Source of the DNA: Burkholderiales bacterium
Lineage (GTDB): Bacteria; Pseudomonadota; Gammaproteobacteria; Burkholderiales; Burkholderiaceae_E
Direction: 5' to 3'
Length of the DNA: 49,025 nt
Assembly: GCA_003818495.1 (NCBI GenBank)
Contig: RPRK01000012.1
Location: 1-49,025 of the forward strand
The notes under the pieces were generated by a model, which was not told the origin of the DNA, made no database searches, and was given only the letters and a program-made list of their open reading frames with translations. How positions within the stretch are numbered: the first letter of the stretch is position 1; each line of letters begins with the position of its first letter. The position numbers and the translations under genes are program-made. Shown piece after piece: positions 7,554-15,801 of the stretch.

Positions 7554-8720
7554 ATGCAGGCAGGCAGCCACGAATTCCTCGCCCAGGACCGGGTGATCTG
7601 GGGCCGTCCCGCGGCGCAGGCCGCGGTCGAGGAGGCCGACCGGCGCGGGGCGAAGCGCGTCTTCGTCGTGACCTCGAAGACGCTCAACCGCAAGACCGAC
7701 GCGGTCGCCGCGATCGTCGCCGCGCTCGGGGCGCGTCACGTCGGCACCTTCGACGAGTGCGTCGAGCACACGCCGCGCCCGAGCGTGATCGCCGCCGCCG
7801 AGGCCGCGCGCGCCGCGGCGCCGGACCTGGTGCTGACCGTCGGCGGCGGCACCGCGATCGACACCGTCAAGGTGATGCTGATCGCGCTCGCGCACGACGT
7901 GCGCACGCCCGAGGGGCTGTCCGACTGGCACCTGAAGGTCAACCCGGATGGCAGCCGTCACGTCCCCGCGGTGCAGCCGCCGCCGTTCCGGCAGGTGGTG
8001 GTGAGCACGACGCTGGGCGCGGCCGAGTTCTCCGACTTCGGCGGCTGCACCGACCCGGTCCGCAAGATCAAGGACGGCTATGCGGGCAAGTACGTCGGCG
8101 CGGCCGCGGTGATCCTGGACCCGGCGGTCACCGTCCACACCCCGTCGTGGCTGTGGCTGTCGACCGCGGTGCGCGGCATCGACCATGCCGTCGAGGGCCT
8201 GTGCTCGATCGCGCCCTCGCCGCTGATCGACGCGACCTCGCTCCAGGCGCTGCACCTGTTCGCCGGCGCGCTGCCGGCCACGCACGCGGACCCGGCCGAT
8301 CTCGATGCGCGGCTGCGCTGCCTGCAGGCGGCATGGATGGCGGGCTTCGGCATCCTGCGCGTGCCGTACGGCGCGAGCCACGGCATCGGCCACAGCCTGG
8401 GCGCCGTCACCGGCATCAGCCACGGCTACACCTCCTGCATCATGCTGCCGCACGTGATGCGCTGGAACCTCGAGCGCACCGGCGTCCAGCAGGCGCGGAT
8501 CGCGCACGCGCTGGGTGCTGCCGACGGCGACGCGGCGGGCGCGGTCGCCCGCCTCGTCGGCGGACTCGGCGTGCCGACCCGGCTGCGCGACCTCGGCGTG
8601 GACCGTGCGCAGTTCGACGCGATCGCCGCGGGCGCGCTGCAGAACATGTGGGTGAAGACGAACCCCAGGCCGCTGGCGACCGCGGACGACGTGCGGGGTC
8701 TGCTCGAGGCGGCGTGGTGA
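7554..8720 (+). CDS. Iron-containing alcohol dehydrogenase / maleylacetate reductase-like
   Basis: 388 aa from the ATG at 7554 (AGGAGA 10 bases upstream). Group III Fe-ADH fold: an N-terminal dinucleotide-binding half with LVLTVGGGTAIDTVK and VSTTLGAAEFSDFGG, then a metal-binding helical half with RGIDHAVEG and GASHGIGHSLGAVTGISHG, which supply the Asp and His ligands. The sequence resembles maleylacetate reductases and related NAD(P)-dependent dehydrogenases of aromatic or lactone breakdown. Pairing with an M81 peptidase gene is unusual; it may reduce an aldehyde or ketone released by the same pathway (inference). It ends 55 bases before a convergent glycosyltransferase. Confidence 0.87.
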   Translation: MQAGSHEFLAQDRVIWGRPAAQAAVEEADRRGAKRVFVVTSKTLNRKTDAVAAIVAALGARHVGTFDECVEHTPRPSVIAAAEAARAAAPDLVLTVGGGTAIDTVKVMLIALAHDVRTPEGLSDWHLKVNPDGSRHVPAVQPPPFRQVVVSTTLGAAEFSDFGGCTDPVRKIKDGYAGKYVGAAAVILDPAVTVHTPSWLWLSTAVRGIDHAVEGLCSIAPSPLIDATSLQALHLFAGALPATHADPADLDARLRCLQAAWMAGFGILRVPYGASHGIGHSLGAVTGISHGYTSCIMLPHVMRWNLERTGVQQARIAHALGAADGDAAGAVARLVGGLGVPTRLRDLGVDRAQFDAIAAGALQNMWVKTNPRPLATADDVRGLLEAAW

Positions 8721-8732
8721 GTCGGGAGCGAC

Positions 8733-8768
8733 GTCGCTGACGTCGCTTAAGTCGCTGAAGTCGCTGAC
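8733..8768. repeat. Four 9-bp tandem repeats between convergent genes
   Basis: Four head-to-tail copies of GTCGCT followed by GAC, TAA, GAA and GAC fill most of the 55-base gap between the Fe-ADH stop (8720) and the glycosyltransferase stop (8776). Only the last three bases vary. No hairpin or T-run accompanies them. Confidence 0.8.
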
Positions 8769-8775
8769 GGAGGCG

Positions 8776-10155
8776 TCAGCCCGCCACCGCCTCCGGTGCG
8801 GTCCGCAGGGCCGGCTGCGCCGCCAGCGAGCGGGCGAGCGCGTGCGCCGCCATCGTCTCGAAGCGCACCGCGTCCTCGTTCGCGCCGAGCGCCCGCGCGA
8901 TCAGCCCGCCGCGCTCCCAGGGCAGATGGAAGTCCGGATGCCGGTCGAGCACGTCGAGGTAGCCGGCCAGCGCCGCGTCGAGCCGGCCCTGGCCGTGGTG
9001 GACCGTGGCGTCGGCGAGCGCCGCCTCGTCGGCATCGACCCGCGTGCGCAGCGACGAGGCGACCGGCGCCGCGTCCAGCCCGGCGCGCTCGAGCAGCCAG
9101 CGGTAGAGCGCGAAGCGTCCCGACGCTGCGGCCGCGTGGGTCCGCTCGCGCAGCAGCGTCGCATGCGCGGCCGCGCGCATCGCCAGGCGTGCCGGCGCGT
9201 CGTCGATCGCCTGCGACAGCGCCCGCACGAAGCCGTCGTTCCCGGCGTACAGCAGCCCGGTCTCGCCGGCGCGCATGCCGTGCAGGTACTCGCCGCGCGC
9301 GCTCGCGATGCACAGCACGCCGCGCGAGGCGTATTCGAGGAACTTGCCGTCGGAGCGGCCCTCGGCGAAGGCCGAGTCGCCCAGCGGCGCGAAGCCGATG
9401 TCCATCCCGTCGAGGAAGGCCAGGTACTCGTCGAACGCGGCGGGCGCGTGCCAGTCGACGGGCAGCCCGACGCGCTCGAACACGCCGCGGATCGAGGTCG
9501 GAGCCATCAGCCTGAGCACCGGCGCCTCGTGCGGCGCGAGCCCGCGCGTCGTGCACCAGGCGAGCAGCGCGCCGGCCAGGCCGCGTGCGTCGTCGAAGTG
9601 ACCGGCCGAGGCAGCCCAGCCGAGCACGGGGGCGCGCAACCGGGCCTCCGTGACGGGGGGCAGCGGCGGCACGTCGCAGAGCTGGTTCGGGAGCACCGCG
9701 CAGCGCGGATTCAGCGCGCCGTAGCGGGCGCGCAGGCCGTGGCTCGAGCACTGCAGCAGGTCGGCCGCTCGCGCCAGCCGCTCGATCCGGGCCTGATGCT
9801 CCGGTACCCGGTAGAACGCGTGGCCCGGCAGGCTCTTCGGGAACGCGCGGTAGTCGTCGGAGAGCTCGTAGACCGTCGGCAGGCCGCGCCGCGTGCGCTC
9901 GGCCATCACCGGCTCGAGCGTCGCGTCGGCCACCATGCAGACGACCAGCAGGTCGGTCGCCACGCAGTGCGCGACCCAGTCCGGATGCGTCGTCTGCAGC
10001 TCGACGACCTCCATGGAGCCGGCGAGCGCACGGCCCGGCAGCGTGATCCGATGGCGGTAGTCGCCGGAGTCGCGCGGCTGGGGGTGGGCGAGGAAGGTGC
10101 ACTGGGCCATGGGGGTCACGTCGGTCCGGGGTCGGCCCGCAGATCGGCCGCTCAT
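8776..10155 (-). CDS. Glycosyltransferase (GT4-like) with C-terminal helical repeat region
   Basis: 459 aa (or 444 aa from the ATG at 10110, MAQCTFLAHPQP, which starts nearer the fold). An N-terminal Rossmann-like half (DLLVVCMVADATLEPVMAERTRR, YELSDDYRAFP) is followed by APVLGWAASAGHFDDA. The donor-binding half has FAEGRSDGKFLEYASRGVLC, the E-x7-E-like loop of GT4 enzymes. The last ~95 residues (ADATVHHGQGRLDAALAGYLDVLDRHPDFHLPWE) look like a TPR pair. No signal peptide; cytoplasmic. It stands alone with no sugar-nucleotide or polysaccharide genes beside it, so acceptor and sugar are unknown. Confidence 0.75.
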   Translation of the reverse strand: MSGRSAGRPRTDVTPMAQCTFLAHPQPRDSGDYRHRITLPGRALAGSMEVVELQTTHPDWVAHCVATDLLVVCMVADATLEPVMAERTRRGLPTVYELSDDYRAFPKSLPGHAFYRVPEHQARIERLARAADLLQCSSHGLRARYGALNPRCAVLPNQLCDVPPLPPVTEARLRAPVLGWAASAGHFDDARGLAGALLAWCTTRGLAPHEAPVLRLMAPTSIRGVFERVGLPVDWHAPAAFDEYLAFLDGMDIGFAPLGDSAFAEGRSDGKFLEYASRGVLCIASARGEYLHGMRAGETGLLYAGNDGFVRALSQAIDDAPARLAMRAAAHATLLRERTHAAAASGRFALYRWLLERAGLDAAPVASSLRTRVDADEAALADATVHHGQGRLDAALAGYLDVLDRHPDFHLPWERGGLIARALGANEDAVRFETMAAHALARSLAAQPALRTAPEAVAG

Positions 10156-10221
10156 GCGCGACAGCGTGCCGCGCCGTCCCCCCGGGGCATGCCCCGATCA
10201 GCGGGCCCCGACCCGGGCTTC

Positions 10222-11790
10222 TCAGTTCACCGCCCGTGCCGACCCGCCCCAGTACCGTGCCCGCAGCACCTTCTTGTCCGGCTTGCCCAGGCCGGTCACC
10301 GGCAGGTCGTCGGCGAAGTCGACCGATTTCGGCGCATGCACCACGCCCTTGGCGTCGCGCACCAGCGCGATCAGGGCCTCGGCGCTGACCTCGGCGCCCG
10401 CGCGACGCACGACGACGGCCTTCACCGCCTCGCCCCACTTCGCGTCCGGCACGCCGATCACCGCGGCGGCGGCGACCGCCGGATGCCGCGTCAGCACGTC
10501 CTCGACCTCGCGCGGGAACACGTTGAAGCCGCCGCTGATGATCATGTCCTTGCTGCGATCGACGATGTAGAGGAAGCCGTCGGCGTCGCGTCGCGCGAGG
10601 TCCCCGGTGTAGAGCCAGCCGTGGCGGAACGCCCGCTCGGTCTCCTCGGGCTTGTTCCAGTAGCCGGCCATCACCAGCGGGCCGCGGCAGCAGATCTCGC
10701 CGACCTCGCCCTGCGGCACCTCGTGGCCGTCCTCGTCGAGCAGCTTGACCTGCAGGCCCGCGACCGGTGCGCCGCAGGAGGCGAGCCGCTCCGGATGCGC
10801 GACCGGGTCGTGGTCGTCCCGGCGCAGCACCGTGATGCAGTTGGGCACCTCGGACTGCCCGTAGAGCTGCATGAACACCGGGCCGAAGTGCCGGATGCCT
10901 TCGACCAGGCGCGCCGGCGCCATCGGCGAGGCACCGTAGATGATCGTGCGCAGGCTCGAGAGGTCGGCCTGGGGCAGGCCGGGGTGGTCGAGCAGCACGT
11001 AGATCATCGTCGGCACGAGGAAGGTGCAGGTGATCCGGTGCCGCTCGACGGTGTCGAAGAAGCGCTGCGGATCGAAGCCGCGGTCCATCACGAAGGTGCC
11101 CGAGCGCAGCATCACCGCGAGGATCATCGCCCCGGTGGCATGCGAGATCGGCGTCATCGCGAGGAAGCGGACCTCCTCGGGCCAGTCCCATTCGGCCAGC
11201 TCGGTCATCGCCATCGTGACGTGCACGCGGTGCGTGTGCATCACGCCCTTGGAGCGTCCGGTGGTGCCGCCGGTGTAGATCAGCGTGCAGACGTCGTCGA
11301 CATGGGCCCGGGACACCAGCGGCTTCGGATCGAACGCCGCGCCGGCCGCCAGGATGTCCTCGCCGTCGCTGCCTGGACCCAGGCCGTAGAGCCGGCGCAG
11401 GCCGGGCAGCCGGGCCTTGAGCGCGGTCGCGCGCGCGGCGAACGGGCCGGGATCGACGAACAGCGTCTCGACCGCCGAGTCCTCGAGCAGGTAGGCGTGG
11501 TCGTCCTCGGAGGCGAGCGGATGCATCCAGGTGACCCGCATGCCCATCAGGTAGGCGGCCGCGGTGACCATGAACGCCTCGGGCCGGTTCGACGACAGCG
11601 TCGCGATCGCGTCGCCGCGGCGAAGCCCGCGGGCCTCGAGCGTCTGGACCAGCCGGCTCAGCGACTCGCCGAAGCGGCGGTAGGTGATCGACCGATCGTC
11701 CAGCACGAACGCCACCTGGTCGCCGCCGCGCTGGATCGCGCGGATGACCAGGTCGGCACAGGTGCAGCCCTCGTACGGAGTCCCCGCCAC
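10222..11790 (-). CDS. AMP-forming acyl-CoA synthetase (fatty-acid--CoA ligase family)
   Basis: 522 aa from a GTG at 11788-11790 preceded by a GGGGAGAGAC Shine-Dalgarno-like stretch. The open frame continues 42 codons upstream without family resemblance. It activates a carboxylic acid with ATP and joins it to CoA. Motifs: A3 LIYTGGTTGRSKGV, A5 MQLYGQSEVPN, A7 HGWLYTGDLARRD, A8 RSKDMIISGGFNVFPREVEDVL, and the catalytic Lys in GLGKPDKKVLRA near the C-terminus. Closest in style to medium/long-chain fatty-acyl or dicarboxylate ligases; the substrate is not determined by these motifs. Monocistronic, divergent from the hypothetical gene at 12032. Confidence 0.9.
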   Translation of the reverse strand: MAGTPYEGCTCADLVIRAIQRGGDQVAFVLDDRSITYRRFGESLSRLVQTLEARGLRRGDAIATLSSNRPEAFMVTAAAYLMGMRVTWMHPLASEDDHAYLLEDSAVETLFVDPGPFAARATALKARLPGLRRLYGLGPGSDGEDILAAGAAFDPKPLVSRAHVDDVCTLIYTGGTTGRSKGVMHTHRVHVTMAMTELAEWDWPEEVRFLAMTPISHATGAMILAVMLRSGTFVMDRGFDPQRFFDTVERHRITCTFLVPTMIYVLLDHPGLPQADLSSLRTIIYGASPMAPARLVEGIRHFGPVFMQLYGQSEVPNCITVLRRDDHDPVAHPERLASCGAPVAGLQVKLLDEDGHEVPQGEVGEICCRGPLVMAGYWNKPEETERAFRHGWLYTGDLARRDADGFLYIVDRSKDMIISGGFNVFPREVEDVLTRHPAVAAAAVIGVPDAKWGEAVKAVVVRRAGAEVSAEALIALVRDAKGVVHAPKSVDFADDLPVTGLGKPDKKVLRARYWGGSARAVN

Positions 11791-12031
11791 GCCGTCTCTC
11801 CCCGTTCTGTCGCGGTCGATGTGCCGCGATGTCTTCAAATCGTAACAGTGTCGGCGGCGGTCGGTGCGAGCTTGGCCGTGACGATCGGTATCCGCTGCAC
11901 GGCACCGGCCCCGCACCGCGGCCGTCCGGACGTCGTGGTGCCATCGGATCGAACATCGTTAAATCGACATCGAAGCGTGTCCGCCTTTGCGACAATGTGC
12001 GCCCCGACGCAACGGCTTCCCATCGCCCCGC

Positions 12032-12601
12032 ATGAGCGCGTCCGCAGTTCCCGAGCGCATGTCTCCCGAGCGCTTCGAGCGCACCATCGCCCACCGCCTC
12101 GCCGACGACCCCGACCTGGTGAGGCTGCTCGCGCGGCTCGGCGCGCGTCTCGACTTCGAGGACCCCGAGGCGCACGACGGCGAGGGTCACCATGCGCCGC
12201 TCGCGCTCGTCGCGCGGCCGGTCAAGCTGCACGTCAGGCTCGAACCGACGGGTGCGCCGGGCTATCTGCAGGCCGCGCGCTTCGCGCTCGCCGCGCCCGA
12301 CGGGCCGTCGGCCGCGAGCGCCTGGCTGCCGATCCTCGACGTCCCGCCCGAGCAGTCGAACCGCTGGGTCACGTCGCGGCCCTTCGGTGCGTGGAGCCGC
12401 GACGAAGGTCGCCTGCTCGCCTACCAGGGCTGGTGGCAGCACAGTCCGGGCGTCGGCAAGGCCGACATCTCGACACGCGTGATCGCGCATGCCCGGCACC
12501 GGCACGGCCGCCTCCTGTGGCTCGGCTCGCGCACCAACGTCGAGACGCCGGGCGACCTGCACAAGCACGTCATGGTCGCGCTGGTCGACGACGATCGCTG
12601 A
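12032..12601 (+). CDS. Conserved-looking hypothetical protein
   Basis: 189 aa from the ATG at 12032 (alternatives at 11987 and 12059). No signal peptide or membrane helix. Segments such as ARPVKLHVRLEPTGAPGYLQAARF, WLPILDVPPEQSNRWVTSRPFGAWSRDEGRLLAYQGWW and NVETPGDLHKHVMVAL read as a compact beta-rich, Trp-containing protein. I do not recognise the family. The 241-base divergent region upstream is relatively AT-rich by local standards (TTAAATCGACA at 11959-11969, GACAAT at 11991-11996) and may hold its promoter, but the spacing is not canonical. The SDR gene begins 67 bases downstream. Confidence 0.65.
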   Translation: MSASAVPERMSPERFERTIAHRLADDPDLVRLLARLGARLDFEDPEAHDGEGHHAPLALVARPVKLHVRLEPTGAPGYLQAARFALAAPDGPSAASAWLPILDVPPEQSNRWVTSRPFGAWSRDEGRLLAYQGWWQHSPGVGKADISTRVIAHARHRHGRLLWLGSRTNVETPGDLHKHVMVALVDDDR

Positions 12602-12668
12602 GCGGCCGCCCCCGGGTCCGGATGCTGCCTCGCCGACGGGATCGAAAACGATCTCCCGGAGGACCGTC

Positions 12669-13607
12669 ATGGGCCAGGCCATTCCCCCGCAGTCGCAGCA
12701 GCAGGGGCGCGCTGCACCGCCGGGCGCGGCGCGTCCGCCCGACCGCCCCGTGCCGCCGTTTCCCGAGCAGCACCAGGACGGCACGGGCCTCGAGTCCCGG
12801 CTCGATCCGCATCCACGCTTCGAGGCGGCGGCCTACCGGGCCGCCGGCAAGCTCGAGGGACGCGCCGCGCTGATCACCGGCGGCGATTCGGGGATCGGCC
12901 GTGCGGTCGCGGCGCTCTACGCGCGCGAGGGCGCCGACGTGGCGATCGCCTACCTGCCCGAGGAGCAGTCCGACGCCGAGGAGACCCGCCGCCATGTCGA
13001 GGCCGCGGGTCGCCGATGCCTCCTCCTGCCGGGCAACCTTCGCGATGCCGGGTACTGCGACGCGATCGTCGCGCGCTGCGTGGCCGAGTTCGGACGGCTC
13101 GACGTGCTGGTCTCGAACGCCGCGCACCAGAATCGGAAGGACTCGCTCGAGCAGGTCACCGACGACGAGTTCGCAGCGACCTTCGAGACCAACGTCCACG
13201 CCTACTTCAGGCTGTCGCGCGCGGCGCTGCGGCACATGGGGCGCGGATCGGCCATCATCGCGACGAGCTCCGAGACCGGCCTCTTCGGCTCGAAGATGCT
13301 GCCCGACTATTCGGCCAGCAAGGGCGCGATCAACGCGTTCACCAAGGCGCTCGGCCAGGCGCTCATCGAGCGGGGGATCCGCGTGAACGCGGTGGCGCCC
13401 GGACCGGTCTGGACGCCGCTGAACCCCTCCGACGCGGGGCTCGATCCGGGGCAGGTCGCCCGCTTCGGGCAGGGCAGCCCGATGGGGCGGCCCGCTCAGC
13501 CGGAGGAACTCGCTCCGGCCTACGTGTTCCTCGCCTCGGAGGCCGATTCGTCGTTCGTGACCGGCACGGTGCTGCAGGTGACCGGGGGCAAGACGGCGGG
13601 CGATTGA
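12669..13607 (+). CDS. SDR family oxidoreductase (YghA-like)
   Basis: 312 aa. The ATG at 12669 follows a GGAGG Shine-Dalgarno. A ~50-residue Pro/Gln-rich N-terminal extension precedes the Rossmann domain, as in YghA / general-stress-protein-39-like dehydrogenases. Motifs: NAD(P)-binding TGGDSGIGRA, LVSNAA, catalytic Ser in IATSSETG, YSASK with catalytic Tyr and Lys, then VNAVAPGPVWTPLNP. The C-terminal FVTGTVLQVTGGKTAGD ends the classical SDR fold. Substrate unknown; relatives are linked to stress and osmotic response. Monocistronic. Confidence 0.88.
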   Translation: MGQAIPPQSQQQGRAAPPGAARPPDRPVPPFPEQHQDGTGLESRLDPHPRFEAAAYRAAGKLEGRAALITGGDSGIGRAVAALYAREGADVAIAYLPEEQSDAEETRRHVEAAGRRCLLLPGNLRDAGYCDAIVARCVAEFGRLDVLVSNAAHQNRKDSLEQVTDDEFAATFETNVHAYFRLSRAALRHMGRGSAIIATSSETGLFGSKMLPDYSASKGAINAFTKALGQALIERGIRVNAVAPGPVWTPLNPSDAGLDPGQVARFGQGSPMGRPAQPEELAPAYVFLASEADSSFVTGTVLQVTGGKTAGD

Positions 13608-13643
13608 GGCCGCGGCCCGCATCGGTCGGCCCCGAGACGGTGC

Positions 13644-13649
13644 TACGCT
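13644..13649 (+). promoter_or_regulatory. Candidate extended -10 for the DUF3014 gene
   Basis: TACGCT preceded by TGC (13641-13643), about 33 bases upstream of the ATG at 13682. The -35 region is poor. The form resembles the TGCTACCGT candidate at 5929-5937. Confidence 0.3.
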
Positions 13650-13681
13650 CGGCCGGGACCGATTCGCAACGGGAGACACAC

Positions 13682-14518
13682 ATGGAACGCTCACGTTCGT
13701 TGGCGATGCCGATGGCGGTGGTGGCGGCGCTGATCGTCGTCGTGCTGGGGGCCTGGTACGCCCTCACGCAGCGCACGGACCCGCAGCCGAGTCCGGTCGC
13801 GACCGCGCCCCAGGCGGCGCCCGCACCGGCACCGGCCGCGCCCACCGAGCCGGCCGTCGCGCACCCGCTGCCCGGGCTGGTTCCGGAGGCGGCGATGGCG
13901 GCGCCGGTCGAGCCGTCGCCCGATGCGCTGGCCGCGTTCCAGCGCGACCTCGCCGCCCTCGGCGACGCCGGCGTGCTGGCCCGGTTCATCGATCCGGCCT
14001 CGATCGTGCGTCGGGTGGTCTCCACGGTCGACAACCTCGCCTCCGACGAGCTCCCGATGCGAGCCCGCGCGGTGAACGCGACCCCGGGGGCGTTCGGCGT
14101 GCAGCGACAGGGCGAGACCCTCGTCGTCGACCCGGCCAATGCGCGTCGCTACGAGCCGTTCGTGGCCTGGGTCGAGTCGATCGACACGAAGCGCGCGGTC
14201 GATCTCTACGTCAGGCACTACGCGCTCTTCCAGGGCGAATACCGCGGCCAGGGCAGCCCGAACCGCTACTTCAACGATCGGCTCGTCGCGGCCATCGACC
14301 ATCTGCTCGCCACGCCCGAGCCCGCCGGAGCGATCGGGCTCGTGCAACCCAAGGTGCAGTACCGCCACGCGGATCCGGCGCTCGAGTCGCTGTCGGCCGG
14401 ACAGAAGGCGCTGCTGCGTACCGGGCCGCAGAACGTCGCACGGCTCAAGGCCCGGCTGCGGGCGCTGCGGGCCGAGGTCGCGAAGCAGGGCGGGGCGGTC
14501 GCGGGGGCGTCGCGCTGA
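13682..14518 (+). CDS. DUF3014 domain membrane-anchored protein
   Basis: 278 aa; ATG preceded by GGGAG. One N-terminal membrane helix (about residues 8-27, MPMAVVAALIVVVLGAWYAL) without a clear cleavage site, then a Pro/Ala-rich linker (about 30-75). The DUF3014 domain follows (LARFIDPASIVRRVVSTVDNLASDELP ... FVAWVESIDTKRAVDLYVRHYALFQGEYR ... GLVQPKVQYRHADPALESLS). It is expected to be anchored in the inner membrane with the domain in the periplasm. The family's function is unknown. Stands alone between an SDR gene and the small four-Cys gene. Confidence 0.82.
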   Translation: MERSRSLAMPMAVVAALIVVVLGAWYALTQRTDPQPSPVATAPQAAPAPAPAAPTEPAVAHPLPGLVPEAAMAAPVEPSPDALAAFQRDLAALGDAGVLARFIDPASIVRRVVSTVDNLASDELPMRARAVNATPGAFGVQRQGETLVVDPANARRYEPFVAWVESIDTKRAVDLYVRHYALFQGEYRGQGSPNRYFNDRLVAAIDHLLATPEPAGAIGLVQPKVQYRHADPALESLSAGQKALLRTGPQNVARLKARLRALRAEVAKQGGAVAGASR

Positions 14519-14573
14519 GTGCGTCGCGGCGGTGGGTCGCGTGGCGAGCCAGCGGCGCGCCACGCTGGGCCGG

Positions 14574-14783
14574 ATGCACCCCGTCGCACTCCCGAAGATG
14601 ATCTACCGACCGGGCGCCGTTTCGGCGGCGCACGCGGGATGCCGCACCTGCGAGCATTTCCGCGGCGAATGGATCGCGCGAGGGGCGCACGCGCTGTGCC
14701 GTGTCGGCGGACGGACCTCGGTGCAGGCCCGGCCCGACCAGGGATGCGCCTTCCACCTGCGGGCACCGGGCTCCGACGGCTGA
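14574..14783 (+). CDS. Small four-cysteine protein, putative zinc-ribbon
   Basis: 69 aa (MHPVALPKM start at 14574; MIYRPG at 14598 also possible). Cysteines at 23, 26, 42 and 58 (C-x2-C-x15-C-x15-C), with His28 just after the first pair (CRTCEHFRGEW) and the last Cys in PDQGCAFH. The even spacing and conserved-looking GAHALCRVGGRTSVQARPDQGC context suggest a small metal-binding (zinc ribbon or rubredoxin-like) domain. The reading frame also forms the tail of a longer open frame overlapping the DUF3014 gene, which is a shadow. Function unknown; no partner gene is evident. Confidence 0.55.
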   Translation: MHPVALPKMIYRPGAVSAAHAGCRTCEHFRGEWIARGAHALCRVGGRTSVQARPDQGCAFHLRAPGSDG

Positions 14784-14848
14784 TCCGACCTGCCGATGCG
14801 GCCGTCTCCGACGCATCCCCTCGGCGCGGTCGAATCCGTCCGGTCGGT

Positions 14849-14854
14849 TATGCT
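14849..14854 (+). promoter_or_regulatory. Candidate -10 for the trypsin-like peptidase unit
   Basis: TATGCT (4 of 6 consensus) in GGTTATGCTGG, about 85 bases before the leader ORF at 14939 and 190 bases before the peptidase ATG at 15046. No convincing -35. Confidence 0.25.
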
Positions 14855-14938
14855 GGACCCTGCCGACGACGCACCGCGGCTGCGGGTCCCCGAGCGACCG
14901 CGGCCGACTCCTCACCTCCCACCGCGAGCGGCCCCGAC

Positions 14939-15049
14939 ATGATGATGCCCGTGCCCCGACGCCCGAGCGTCCCCGTCCCGTTCTCCGCCCCGGACCGTCG
15001 GGGCCGATTCGATGCGATCGACGCGATCGTCCGGGAGGCCGCGCGATGA
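14939..15049 (+). CDS. Possible 36-aa leader ORF overlapping the peptidase start
   Basis: ATG at 14939 (with two further in-frame ATGs directly after) runs to a TGA at 15047-15049 that overlaps the peptidase ATG as ATGA. The product begins MMMPVPRRPSVPVPFSAP and ends DAIDAIVREAAR, Arg/Pro-rich then amphipathic. The Shine-Dalgarno is weak. It could be a translationally coupled leader peptide or simply a chance open frame; nothing else supports it. Confidence 0.3.
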   Translation: MMMPVPRRPSVPVPFSAPDRRGRFDAIDAIVREAAR

Positions 15050-15777
15050 CCGAAGCGCTGCTGTTCACCACCACGCAGATCTCCACCTTCGACGGCACCC
15101 GCCTGCTGACCCGGGCGAGCGGCTTCTTCTTCGAGCGCGACCAGCGCCTGTACCTGATCACCAGCGGCCACGTGGTGTTCGACGAGGCGAGCGGACATCA
15201 TCCCGACCGCATCGAGTTCGGCGTGCACCGCGATCGCGTCGATCTCACTGCGACCGTCGGCATCTCCGTGCCCCTGTATCGCGACGGGAAGGCCGCGTGG
15301 CATGCCGCCTCCGACACCGGCGGGCCGATCGACGTCGCCGCGATCCCGCTCGAGCGCGCCGTCCTCGCGGGCACCGACGCCTGGGCGTCCTTCCGACCCG
15401 AGCACCTCGAACCGGCCCTCGACGCGATCGAGGTCGGCACGCCGCTCCTGGTGGTGGGCTTTCCGCTCGGGTTCCACGACACCGTGCATCACCTGCCCGT
15501 GGTGCGCCAGGCGGGCATCGCCTCGTCGTTCGGCGTGCGGTTCCAGGGTCAGGGCTACTTCCTCACCGATGCGCGCACGCACCGCGGCACCAGCGGCGCG
15601 CCGGTCGTGATGCGGGCCGCGCCGCGTCCCGGCGTCGAGGACCCGCTGCCGTGGCGCCTGCTCGGCGTGCATGCCGCGCGGATGGACGTCGGGTCCCGCG
15701 ACCGCGAGCACGACGAGTCCCTCGGCCTGAACTGCGCCTGGTATGCCGACGTGCTGATGGTGCTGACGCGCGAGTGA
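15046..15777 (+). CDS. Trypsin-like serine peptidase without signal peptide
   Basis: 243 aa; ATG at 15046 with GGGAGG 8 bases upstream. A chymotrypsin-fold triad is readable: His42 in ITSGHVVF, Asp96 in GGPIDVAAIPL, and Ser183 in HRGTSGAPVVM. LLVVGFPLGF precedes the oxyanion region. There is no signal peptide or transmembrane helix and no PDZ domain, so this is a stand-alone cytoplasmic (or non-classically exported) protease domain, unlike DegP/HtrA. Similar single-domain proteins occur in many bacteria with unknown targets. It ends 24 bases from the convergent response-regulator gene. Confidence 0.8.
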   Translation: MTEALLFTTTQISTFDGTRLLTRASGFFFERDQRLYLITSGHVVFDEASGHHPDRIEFGVHRDRVDLTATVGISVPLYRDGKAAWHAASDTGGPIDVAAIPLERAVLAGTDAWASFRPEHLEPALDAIEVGTPLLVVGFPLGFHDTVHHLPVVRQAGIASSFGVRFQGQGYFLTDARTHRGTSGAPVVMRAAPRPGVEDPLPWRLLGVHAARMDVGSRDREHDESLGLNCAWYADVLMVLTRE

Positions 15778-15779
15778 AC

Positions 15780-15796
15780 CGCCCCGGTGCGGGGCG
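15780..15796. terminator. GC hairpin between convergent genes
   Basis: A 7-bp perfect stem (CGCCCCG / CGGGGCG) with a 3-base GTG loop lies between the peptidase stop (15777) and the response-regulator stop (15802). There is no T-run, so any terminator activity would be weak or Rho-assisted; it is placed to serve both strands. Confidence 0.4.
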
Positions 15797-15801
15797 CCGC
15801 G

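Noticed and set aside
8747-12873. Very long open frames (about 1,340 codons) on both strands
   Set aside because: They run across the glycosyltransferase and ligase genes in shadow frames, with Arg/Pro/Ala-rich translations and no family motifs; such frames are expected at this GC content.
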